64,000 bases of DNA from Mucilaginibacter rubeus (GTDB taxonomy: Bacteria > Bacteroidota > Bacteroidia > Sphingobacteriales > Sphingobacteriaceae), in contig NZ_BMKD01000004.1 in assembly GCF_014643835.1 (NCBI RefSeq), positions 124,001-188,000 of the forward strand. Reading direction: 5' to 3'. A program made the position numbers and the translations under genes. Shown piece by piece: positions 18,819 through 26,502 of the stretch. The notes under the pieces are model-generated. The model did not search any database, was not told the origin of the DNA, and saw only the letters and a list, made by a program, of their open reading frames with translations. Every line of letters begins with the position of its first letter. Position 1 is the first letter of the stretch.

Positions 18819-19493
18819 TTAAGATTCCCGCTTTTTTGCCAAAACTGTTACAGCACCACCATTTCCATCTTCCACAAATAAAGGGGCTACAATTACCCAT
18901 TCAAATTCATGATACGCTTCGTTTAACGCCATATCCTCTATTACAAGAATACTTTTCTTATCGCCGCCCGGGCAAAGAAACTGCCTGTGGCTTTCCCTTC
19001 CCTGTGGTCGGAACTTCCATGAAGTAAGGGATATAAAATCAAAGCCTACACATCTTAGTTCAGGGTATTCGGTTCTGAAGTAATCTGCCAGTTCCGGCGC
19101 CAACCCAGGGTTATCGTTCCAGTACTTATCGTCATTCCTGTAATTTTCAAATCCAGTACGTATCAGCAAAAGCTCAACATTTTTATTAATTGGTGGTAAA
19201 TTTTCAAAATCACTGATGTTTATCAATTTTGCCTCGCTGCAAAGGATTTCTACCGTAACAACGTTTTTATAAAAATATTCTTCCAGGGGTATTTCAAAAG
19301 TCTTTTTTCCGTCCTGGCAAAAATGAAAAGGCGAATCGATATGGGTACCTATATGGTTATTTGAAAATATCCAGCAAGCTGTGTTTGCTGTTTCACCTTT
19401 TAAAATTGACGAATTATCCCTTATAAATATGCGATCCTTATTTCCGTACGACGGCGTATTTTGTGAGATAATATGTGAAAGGCGGATATTCAT
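18819..19493 (-). CDS. Cyclase-family metal-dependent hydrolase
   Basis: 224 residues of the cyclase/kynurenine-formamidase-like fold (PF04199). The metal-binding motif is intact in NNHIGTHIDSPFHF (H-x-G-T-H-x-D-x-P-x-H-F) near residues 46-59, and a later ...GFDFISLTS... segment fits the family. Family members hydrolyse N-formyl amides, cyclic amides or lactones. In this sugar-biosynthesis block it may open a lactone or remove an N-formyl group; this is inferred from neighbours only. It is 84 bases after the YhcH-like gene. Confidence 0.75.
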   Translation of the reverse strand: MNIRLSHIISQNTPSYGNKDRIFIRDNSSILKGETANTACWIFSNNHIGTHIDSPFHFCQDGKKTFEIPLEEYFYKNVVTVEILCSEAKLINISDFENLPPINKNVELLLIRTGFENYRNDDKYWNDNPGLAPELADYFRTEYPELRCVGFDFISLTSWKFRPQGRESHRQFLCPGGDKKSILVIEDMALNEAYHEFEWVIVAPLFVEDGNGGAVTVLAKKRES

Positions 19494-19577
19494 AGGGATA
19501 GATTTATTTTAAACATGAAATTTGGGCAGCAACAATGTTGATTAATATATAGCACCTGTTAACAGATTACCAACACG

Positions 19578-20030
19578 CTAAATAGCTACCTTAATAGTAA
19601 TTTTTTTAATAAACTCTGGCTGATTAACGTAATGCTGAGGGCCGTGTCCGTCTTCGGGAAACATTATAGCAAATATTCCGTTCCCTATATCAACATGAGT
19701 ACCCTGGCTTGATGGATCTTTATAGAAGGTACGGTCATGCTCTTCACTATACGGAATATTTACATTCATACCTTCAATTGGCGACCATTTAACCCTTTCA
19801 AGGCCCCTTATAGGATATTGAATGTCAATAACGTGTTTATGAGCTTCATATCCCCTTTCAAAGTTTTCAACGGTATTATATTCGCTAACAATCGCTTTTA
19901 CGTTATCGTTAATTTTATAAACACCAACTTCAATATCCGGAGTGGCGTTTTGTAAATATTGAAGACCAGCATATATATCCTCAGAAATGCCTTTATATGT
20001 ATCAATATTCTTTAATTTATCAACTATCAT
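19578..20030 (-). CDS. YhcH/YjgK/YiaL (NanQ-like) protein
   Basis: 150 residues with the small beta-barrel DUF386 pattern: residues FERGYEAHKHVIDIQYPIRG and YSEEHDRTFYKD, plus the near-C-terminal FPEDGHGPQHYV with metal-ligand-type His. E. coli NanQ of this family speeds up anomerisation of sialic acid; other members sit in galactosidase or xylulose operons. Here it lies 7 bases after the cyclase homologue of DHQ synthase, which suggests it handles the ring form or anomer of a keto sugar in the pathway. The substrate is unknown. Confidence 0.75.
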   Translation of the reverse strand: MIVDKLKNIDTYKGISEDIYAGLQYLQNATPDIEVGVYKINDNVKAIVSEYNTVENFERGYEAHKHVIDIQYPIRGLERVKWSPIEGMNVNIPYSEEHDRTFYKDPSSQGTHVDIGNGIFAIMFPEDGHGPQHYVNQPEFIKKITIKVAI

Positions 20031-20037
20031 TGTATAA

Positions 20038-21102
20038 TTAGTTTAATTCGTTTGTAAAATACTCGTTTAGCCATCCAACAAATTGTTCATCCATCGGCCT
20101 TAAATCTTTGAATATTTTGCCGTAACCTTTATTAAGGATCAAGCCCAATGTTTTACCTACGTTCTTTTTGTCTTTGCTTAATGCTACCGTAAATTTATCA
20201 AGCGAGATATCAGTAATAGAAGTTCCCTCCCACACTTGTTTTAATAACTCCCTTATGTTTTGACGCACCGAATTATCAATGTATCCAAGCTTTACTGATA
20301 CAAAATTGGCCATATCCATACCGTAACTTACAGCAATTCCGTGAGGTATCCGATAATTAGTTAATGATTCGATAGCATGCCCGAATGAATGACCGTAATT
20401 AAATACAAGGCGCTCGTTTTTGTCAAATTCATCCCGCTCAATGTAGCCCTTCTTTATTTCCAGGCTTCTGTTAATTATACCGGCTAAAACTTTTTTATCT
20501 GTTAGGGCCTGCGCATATTCATTTTTAAACCTTGTAAAATCCTCTTCGCCCGATACAATGAAATAGTGACACATTTCGCCCATTCCTGATTTCAAATCCC
20601 ACAATGAAAGGGTATCTAAAAATTCAAGGTTAATAAATATTTGGTTAGGCGGATAAAAACCTCCCAGCTGATTTTTATATTGATTAAAATTGATAGAGGT
20701 TTTACTTCCTATGCAGCTATCGCCCTGGGCAAGTAATGATGTTGGGAAAAAATACCAATCAACCCCACGGTACATGATTGACGCTATAAACGCTGTAGCA
20801 TCCTGGGTTATACCGCCGCCAATGGCAACCAACCTATGATTTTTTCTGAAACCATTATCTATCAGGCTTTCAATTATAGGCATCACCCCCTGGTAACTCT
20901 TAACTTTTTCGGAGGCATCAATGCCAATGTGCCAATACAAATCAAGTACCGGCTGAAGCAGATCTTTATATAGCTCCTTTATTTTGTTATCAATGATAAT
21001 TACGTCGCCTTCTTTAAGTTCCTTAAGTAAAACTCCTTGCGTATCATCTATAAACTGAACACCGTAATCGTGAACAATTGATTTTATTTTAAAATTATAC
21101 AT
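20038..21102 (-). CDS. Sugar-phosphate cyclase homologue (3-dehydroquinate synthase-like)
   Basis: 354 residues with the DHQ-synthase fold: NAD motif AIGGGITQDATAFIAS (from ~94), PTSLLAQGDS (Asp128), SKTSIN (Lys134), KNQLGG (Lys143, Asn144), Glu176, and NYGHSFGHAIE with His238 and His242. Arg231 and a Lys at 217/218 fit the positions that bind the substrate carboxylate in AroB. Unusual: the SG-x-x-E-x-x-K motif reads SGMGEMCH, with His179 for the normally invariant Lys. The ATG at 21102 has GGAGG 9 bases upstream, inside the end of the SDR gene, so I prefer it to the longer frame from 21123. A role in a special sugar, not in aromatic synthesis, is likely. Confidence 0.8.
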   Translation of the reverse strand: MYNFKIKSIVHDYGVQFIDDTQGVLLKELKEGDVIIIDNKIKELYKDLLQPVLDLYWHIGIDASEKVKSYQGVMPIIESLIDNGFRKNHRLVAIGGGITQDATAFIASIMYRGVDWYFFPTSLLAQGDSCIGSKTSINFNQYKNQLGGFYPPNQIFINLEFLDTLSLWDLKSGMGEMCHYFIVSGEEDFTRFKNEYAQALTDKKVLAGIINRSLEIKKGYIERDEFDKNERLVFNYGHSFGHAIESLTNYRIPHGIAVSYGMDMANFVSVKLGYIDNSVRQNIRELLKQVWEGTSITDISLDKFTVALSKDKKNVGKTLGLILNKGYGKIFKDLRPMDEQFVGWLNEYFTNELN

Positions 21103-21856
21103 TGGTATATCCTCCGTCAACAATTATATTTTGACCTGTTAAATAACTATTTAAATTGCTGCTTAAAAAAAGTACAACGTTAGCAATTTCTACAGGTTGA
21201 GCCATCCTGTTCATAGGGATAACTTCAGTTAGTTTTTTCAAATCTTCGGCCGAGTTTGTGGTAGCTGTAAGCTCCGTAAGCGTAAAACCGGGCCCAACTG
21301 CATTTACCAGGATATCATACTTACCCAATTCAATTGCCAACGTTTTGGTAAGCCCAACAATGGCATTTTTATTGGTGGTGTAAACAGAACGCCCCGGCCT
21401 GGTAATAGTGCTCCAGATAGAGGTGATATTAACAATGCGGCCATAACCGTTTTTTTTCATCAGTTTGCTAACTTCACGGCAAAGCACGTACGGTCCCTTT
21501 ACATTAACATTATGCAGCAAATCAAAATCGGCATCGGTAGTATCCACGTTGAGCGCAACCTTGTTAATCCCCGCATTATTGATAAGCACATCTATCTTAT
21601 CTAATTCATTCAGTTTCAACAAAAACCTTTCAACTGATTCAGGACGGGTGAAATCAAGCTGTAAATAACTGATCCTCTTAACGGTATTTTCATTATTTAA
21701 ACGCTCTATTTCGGAAGCATTAGTTCCGGTTAAAATTACAGAACAACCGGCTTCAAGAAAGCGTTCGGCTATCGCGTTGCCAATGCCCCTTGTACCGCCG
21801 GTTATAAGTGCCACTTTACCAGTCAGATCAATCTTTATGTTAGATATGCTATCCAT
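21095..21856 (-). CDS. Short-chain dehydrogenase/reductase (FabG-like)
   Basis: 253-residue classical SDR: cofactor motif ITGGTRGIGNAIAE at ~16-29, NNAGINK, the catalytic Ser in ITSIWS and Tyr-Lys in YTTNK (Y-x3-K), and the C-terminal YLTGQNIIVDGGYTNV. It overlaps the start of the cyclase homologue by 8 bases and follows the SIS gene by 9 bases, so it belongs to one translationally coupled block. It probably reduces or oxidises a ring or chain hydroxyl of the intermediate. Not a fatty-acid enzyme by context. Confidence 0.85.
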   Translation of the reverse strand: MDSISNIKIDLTGKVALITGGTRGIGNAIAERFLEAGCSVILTGTNASEIERLNNENTVKRISYLQLDFTRPESVERFLLKLNELDKIDVLINNAGINKVALNVDTTDADFDLLHNVNVKGPYVLCREVSKLMKKNGYGRIVNITSIWSTITRPGRSVYTTNKNAIVGLTKTLAIELGKYDILVNAVGPGFTLTELTATTNSAEDLKKLTEVIPMNRMAQPVEIANVVLFLSSNLNSYLTGQNIIVDGGYTNV

Positions 21857-21865
21857 AAAGAATAA

Positions 21866-22471
21866 TTAGTTAGCAGTAAGTGCTAAAAACTCCTCGTCGG
21901 TTGAAAGGTAGTTTACTATTATATGATTTAAGATCATATGCACATCTTCAATCGGGCCGTAATCTCCTTTAGGATTTGGTGTATACAGTGGTATAGATGA
22001 TATTTCATTTAATTTTCCACCCAAAAAGCCTACGAATGCAATTGTAGTACCGCCTAATTCATTAGCAAACTCAGCAGCTTTAACCAAATTTGGTGAATTT
22101 CCACTTGCCGATATAGCGATCAAAATATCGCCTGAAACAAACTGACCGCGCATTTGCTCAACAAAAACATCGTCAAAGTTATTGTCATTACCTATTGCGG
22201 TAATCATAGGTACGTTATCGGTTAAAGCGATAATCTTAGGGCGGAACTTTGAGAAATAACGAACAAAGAACCTGAAGTCGGCCTGCATGTGAGATGCTGT
22301 AGCGGCGCTCCCGCCATTACCAACAACATAAATGGTATTGCCGTTTTTAAAAGCAGTGATCATAGCAGTAATTACCTGCTCAAGTTTTGCAACTTCAATT
22401 TTATTTAAAATATCAGTCAAACGGGCGATATAATCACCCAGGTAGTTTTTAACTTTCTCTTGTCTTTCCAT
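21866..22471 (-). CDS. GmhA-like SIS-domain phosphosugar isomerase
   Basis: 201 residues with the SIS fold: VVGNGGSAATASHMQADF (about 50-67) and AISASGNSPNLVKAAEFA (about 118-135), as in sedoheptulose-7-phosphate isomerase GmhA and DiaA. The closing EDVHMILNHIIVNYL segment is typical of GmhA-like proteins. No heptose kinase/adenylyltransferase (HldE) or GmhB is visible in the window, so it may serve a dedicated C7 sugar phosphate that the neighbouring cyclase homologue also uses. The exact substrate is inferred. Confidence 0.85.
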   Translation of the reverse strand: MERQEKVKNYLGDYIARLTDILNKIEVAKLEQVITAMITAFKNGNTIYVVGNGGSAATASHMQADFRFFVRYFSKFRPKIIALTDNVPMITAIGNDNNFDDVFVEQMRGQFVSGDILIAISASGNSPNLVKAAEFANELGGTTIAFVGFLGGKLNEISSIPLYTPNPKGDYGPIEDVHMILNHIIVNYLSTDEEFLALTAN

Positions 22472-22501
22472 TGTAATAGATTTTTATCTTATTGTTACTA
22501 A

Positions 22502-23494
22502 TTAAAATTCTTTTTGTTCGTATACTTTATCTATGATACGCATGAGTTTGTAAGCATCCTCCGAATTACCGATGGCTATCGGCTTATCAGCAGTAATTGA
22601 ATCAAAAAAATGATCCATTTCGTAACGCCAGCTGTTGTTATCAACATACTTGGTTACTATTTCATCTTTCCAGGTAGCCGCAGGCGCCGTCGACCTGTTT
22701 TTGGCAATGGAGAGTGTTTCTTCGCCATATGACATTGATGATGTTATAAGCCCGTTTAATACCATATAACCTTTTTCAAGGAATATCTCTAACGAAAACA
22801 AATGGCGCCATTGCGACATGGTAGAGTGTAATGAAGCTACTTTGCCCGTTGCCGATTCTTTAAGGATCACAAAAGCGTTATCCTCAACATCCATGTGCCA
22901 ATAAAGGTTTGAAACCTCAGCTTTAACAACATCAAAATCACCTGAGAGGTACAGGAACAAATCAAGCATATGAATACCCTGATCCATTAAGATACCACCG
23001 CCGGCTAATTCCTTTTTAGCCCTCCATTGGTTAAAATAATCGCTGGTTACACTTTTTCCGTAACGGCCACGCAACCATAATACTTTTCCATATTCACCGC
23101 TGTCAATCAGCTTTTTGATATGCATAACGCTGTCATGATGACGGTGATTAAAACCGTACATCAATTTTTTGCCGCTGGCTGCTTCGGCTTTTTGTATCTC
23201 TAATATATCAGCACCGGTAAAAGCGGGTGGTTTTTCGCAAAAAACATGCTTTCCGGCATTCAGGGCCCGTATGGTTAAATCTTTGTTTAAAAAGTTGGGG
23301 GTGCAAACTATGATCGCATCTATATCTGCATGATTTATAATTTCCTCATGGCTGATATTGGGGATACCTTTTATTTCAGTTTCTCCATTGGGCTCAGATA
23401 CAGCTACTACAACGCCTTTTTTAATTTCATCGATAGCCTGGTGCCGGATTTTTCCCATTACACCATAACCTATTATACCAATTTTGTAATTCAT
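22502..23494 (-). CDS. Gfo/Idh/MocA-family oxidoreductase
   Basis: 330 residues: N-terminal Rossmann motif IGIIGYGVMGKIRHQAI, the family EKP motif in VFCEKPPAFTG (about residues 93-103), and a C-terminal substrate domain with GGGILMDQGIHMLDLFLYL carrying the conserved D-x3-H. Such enzymes oxidise ring hydroxyls of cyclitols (myo-inositol, scyllo-inosose) or sugar C3 hydroxyls. Its place between the GmhA-like and 2-hydroxyacid dehydrogenase genes, with 8-30 base gaps, ties it to the same pathway. Confidence 0.87.
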   Translation of the reverse strand: MNYKIGIIGYGVMGKIRHQAIDEIKKGVVVAVSEPNGETEIKGIPNISHEEIINHADIDAIIVCTPNFLNKDLTIRALNAGKHVFCEKPPAFTGADILEIQKAEAASGKKLMYGFNHRHHDSVMHIKKLIDSGEYGKVLWLRGRYGKSVTSDYFNQWRAKKELAGGGILMDQGIHMLDLFLYLSGDFDVVKAEVSNLYWHMDVEDNAFVILKESATGKVASLHSTMSQWRHLFSLEIFLEKGYMVLNGLITSSMSYGEETLSIAKNRSTAPAATWKDEIVTKYVDNNSWRYEMDHFFDSITADKPIAIGNSEDAYKLMRIIDKVYEQKEF

Positions 23495-23502
23495 AGTATG
23501 TA

Positions 23503-24420
23503 TTATTTTAGTGCGTTAATTAAGTTTTTAACAGCGTCAATTTCCATTAATAGTTTTCCTTCTTCGGCGTATGAACCAAGGTGAGGGGTAAGCACTACAT
23601 TATCCAGATCGCATAAAGGGCCCGAATATGGCTCAGAAGAGAAAACGTCAATAGCTGCTCCGGTTAATTTATTAGCTGCAAGGGCATTATATAAAGCTTC
23701 TTCATCAACAATACCACCGCGGGATATATTTACCAGGAACGCGCCTGTTTTCATCAAATCAATCTCTTTAGCACCTATTACCGCAGATCCGTCTTCATTG
23801 CCTGGTACATGAACTGTAACGACATCGGCTTTGGTTAACAATGTATCAAAATCAACCAATTCAACTCCGTTATCTGTTGCCCAAGCAGCATCAGCGTAAG
23901 GGTCATAACCAATTACCGGGTTCCCTATCCCCCTGAACAGTTGCGATACCAGTTTACCAATACGTCCTAAACCTACAACTCCAACAACTTTATTAAGAAA
24001 AAGGTTGCCTACCTGCTTTTTCCATACTTTATTTTTAAGATCAGCATGAGCCTGTGGTATTTTTCGCAATAATGACAGTGTCATAGCCAGTGTCAATTCT
24101 GCAACTGCCCTGGTTGGGCCATCGGGGGTATTGGTTACAATAATCCCTTTTTCGGCTGCGTATTTTAAATCTACGCTATCCATGCCTATTCCAACGCGGC
24201 TGATACATTTCAACTTAGGCAGTGCATCCATTACCCTGGCGGTAAGTGGTTCTACACCGGCTACTATACCAATGCAGTCTGCAGCCAACTCTATAACTTC
24301 ATCTTCTGTTAGCTTTCTTCCGTAAGGGTTATTGATTACTTCATAACCATTTTGGAGAAGCAACTCTACAGGTTCATTTCCAACTTGGCCAAAAGACGAG
24401 GGCGAGGTTAATATTTTCAT
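23503..24420 (-). CDS. D-2-hydroxyacid dehydrogenase (SerA-like)
   Basis: 305 residues without the ACT domain of true SerA. NAD motif VGVVGLGRIGKLVSQLF, the catalytic Arg in NISRGGIVDEEAL, the Glu in DVFSSEP and His in LTPHLGSYAEE are all present. It would interconvert a D-2-hydroxyacid and a 2-keto acid; in this block the substrate could be a sugar acid such as a phosphorylated aldonate. Gap to the next gene is 8 bases; the NeuA-like gene lies 62 bases upstream. Confidence 0.85.
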   Translation of the reverse strand: MKILTSPSSFGQVGNEPVELLLQNGYEVINNPYGRKLTEDEVIELAADCIGIVAGVEPLTARVMDALPKLKCISRVGIGMDSVDLKYAAEKGIIVTNTPDGPTRAVAELTLAMTLSLLRKIPQAHADLKNKVWKKQVGNLFLNKVVGVVGLGRIGKLVSQLFRGIGNPVIGYDPYADAAWATDNGVELVDFDTLLTKADVVTVHVPGNEDGSAVIGAKEIDLMKTGAFLVNISRGGIVDEEALYNALAANKLTGAAIDVFSSEPYSGPLCDLDNVVLTPHLGSYAEEGKLLMEIDAVKNLINALK

Positions 24421-24482
24421 AGTATAAATTATCGTTCTTTTATTACAATTGTTATGTTGACAAAATGCAATGGTGTCCTTAA

Positions 24483-25199
24483 TTACTTGCTCCAGTACTT
24501 GGGCGTTGCATTTTGGGTTGACTGATATTTCCTGGCAATTAATAGCGCCTCGGCAAGCCTGAAATCTTTTTCCTCGCTTACCTTCACAGCTACCAATGGG
24601 TCAAGCGGCCAAAAAAGCCTGTTCACCCCAAAATATCCGCTTCGGTTGTTTTCGTATAGTTTTCTAAAAACATTTGCGTTCCATATAGTTACAGCCCAAT
24701 TACATATTGTAATCACCCTATTATTCTGCGACGGGGCAAGCGGGCCGTCAACTACAATGTTTATCGGTTCATTATCAACAAATGACTGCATTTGTGTTTG
24801 TGTACATCCAATAAGGGTGTCTGCATCTGATGCCGAATATGCCTCGAGCGCACCTTGGATATCAGCTTCCCGGATCAGAGGACAAACAGGATTAATAAGC
24901 ACCAGTGTATCCGGATTTTTAGCATTAATAAAATCATAAGTAAAATCTTCGCCGGTTGCGTCGTCACCACCCAATAATGCGGGGCGCCGGTATACTTTAC
25001 AATTTAAACTTTCAGCTATTGCCGCAAGTGAATCATCATCGGTGTTCACATAAACCTCATCCAATAGGTTGCAACTTAAAGCACTTTCAATGCTATAGGC
25101 AATCATTGGTTTACCATCCATGTACCTAAGGTTTTTTGACTGTACCCTTTTACTTCCCCCTCTTGCGGGGATATGAGCTATTACTTTTCCTAATTTCAT
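24483..25199 (-). CDS. NeuA-like CMP-sugar synthetase (cytidylyltransferase)
   Basis: 238-residue acylneuraminate cytidylyltransferase-family protein. The N-terminal nucleotide motif is IPARGGSKRVQSKNLRYMDG (about 10-29), followed by VYVNTDDDSLAAIAE and VLINPVCPLIREADI. NeuA-type enzymes make CMP-activated keto sugars or related acids. No NeuB-type condensing enzyme or NeuC is in the window, so the substrate may be the product of the adjoining cyclase/dehydrogenase set instead of an ordinary nonulosonic acid. It probably opens this sub-block of genes. Confidence 0.85.
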   Translation of the reverse strand: MKLGKVIAHIPARGGSKRVQSKNLRYMDGKPMIAYSIESALSCNLLDEVYVNTDDDSLAAIAESLNCKVYRRPALLGGDDATGEDFTYDFINAKNPDTLVLINPVCPLIREADIQGALEAYSASDADTLIGCTQTQMQSFVDNEPINIVVDGPLAPSQNNRVITICNWAVTIWNANVFRKLYENNRSGYFGVNRLFWPLDPLVAVKVSEEKDFRLAEALLIARKYQSTQNATPKYWSK

Positions 25200-25407
25200 A
25201 GAATGAGATTATAATATTATTAACGACTGACTTTTAAATCAGATTATCCTTTTTTTGATTGTTGCTTTATCGCGATTAAACTTTTAGCAACAACTATTGA
25301 TGCCTTCGCAGCTTTAATAGTGTATAATACCATGGGGTTGCCGTTTATTAATTCAAAATTTTTCAGCTGCCCTTTTACTACCCGGCATTTCTACAATGTA
25401 TTCTATC
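25200..25407. other. Spacer between GT4 gene and NeuA-like gene
   Basis: 208 bases within the operon, where most gaps are under 60. On the minus strand an ATG-less stretch of about 46 codons (ending at a TAA near 25241) is open and looks vaguely protein-like (KNFELINGNPMVLYTIKAAK). A shorter similar piece lies in the 17751-17937 spacer. These could be gene relics from cassette exchange, but support is weak. Confidence 0.3.
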
Positions 25408-26502
25408 TTAAATTGAATCAACTAAATATTTTATATTTTTAACATAATTATCAAACTCAGCAAAAGAACTTACACTTGCTTTAAGCTTGTCTTTGTCATA
25501 GTTTGTGTTTAACATGCTATTAATTTTGGCGGTTAATGCTTCTTTATCATCAAAGTTGATAAACTCAGCTCCCTTATTTACTTCTCTCAATACCGGAATA
25601 TCAGAACATAACGCCGGCGTTCCAACGTACTGTGCCTCTATAGGTGGTAAACCATACCCTTCAAATGACGAACTGTAGATTAATAGTTTTGACGACGCTA
25701 AATGCTTATATTTTTCGGACTCAGAAATGCCTGATTTAAAAACCAACTCGATACTGTTTTCTTTTGCCTGATTGATCAAATCCTGATATATCTCCGGATT
25801 TAATTTTGCCGGATTACCAATAACAAGTAAAATATACCCGGCAGGTAAAGCATTTATAATATCGTTAAGCACATTTGAGTTTTTGTGCTTTTCTCCAAAA
25901 CGTCCGAAATAAATAACCTGGTTTCTTTTTTGAGTATCGATAAAACCATCTGCAACCTTTGAGTTAATACTCAGATACAGTTGTTTAAAACTTAAGTTAG
26001 GATTAAATCGGGCATAATATTCTTCAGCATACTTTGTTCCTTCCTTCGTAGTTGACAGTATTGCATCAACTGATGGCAAAATCTTATTGCTATATTTATA
26101 AGCACTCTCCGGCCTGCTTTGCGGGGTTAGTTTATTAATCCAGTTTGGACTTTCGAAATCAAGAAACCACAACTGACATTTGGAAGCACGTTGAAACTTC
26201 TTAACAGTTGGATAGAAAAAGAACCTATCAAACACGATAGATTTTTTTGAAGCCAGGTGCGGAACAACCAGTAATAAGTCATAATTATTTACACGCGGAA
26301 AATTAAAATACTTACTCACTTTTAAGTGCAAATTTCCGCTTCCGGGGTAAATGTTAAAATCATCAAAAAACACCGGCGCTAAATTGGTATAATAATCAAC
26401 CGTATAACCGTTTGCAGCAAAGCCATGCGCCATCATCAGCGCGTGGATTCGCCCTCCAGAATAGTTGTTTTTATAATTTAATGCAAATACAGCTACCTTC
26501 AT
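25408..26502 (-). CDS. GT4-type glycosyltransferase
   Basis: 364 residues with GT-B layout. N-terminal domain starts VAVFALNYKNNYSGGRIHAL; the C-terminal donor domain shows VIYFGRFGEKHKNSNVLND, LVIGNPAKL and YSSSFEGYGLPPIEAQYVG with the E-x7-E-type motif. It likely adds one sugar of the repeat unit on the cytosolic face of the membrane. Its start overlaps the stop of the Wzy-like gene by 4 bases (ATGA), indicating translational coupling. Confidence 0.83.
   Translation of the reverse strand: MKVAVFALNYKNNYSGGRIHALMMAHGFAANGYTVDYYTNLAPVFFDDFNIYPGSGNLHLKVSKYFNFPRVNNYDLLLVVPHLASKKSIVFDRFFFYPTVKKFQRASKCQLWFLDFESPNWINKLTPQSRPESAYKYSNKILPSVDAILSTTKEGTKYAEEYYARFNPNLSFKQLYLSINSKVADGFIDTQKRNQVIYFGRFGEKHKNSNVLNDIINALPAGYILLVIGNPAKLNPEIYQDLINQAKENSIELVFKSGISESEKYKHLASSKLLIYSSSFEGYGLPPIEAQYVGTPALCSDIPVLREVNKGAEFINFDDKEALTAKINSMLNTNYDKDKLKASVSSFAEFDNYVKNIKYLVDSI

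Noticed and set aside
25241-25381. ATG-less open stretch of about 46 codons in the GT4-NeuA spacer, with a weak echo at 17780-17830
   Set aside because: No start codon in place, no recognised family, and both pieces are short enough to be chance in AT-rich DNA; kept only as a spacer note.
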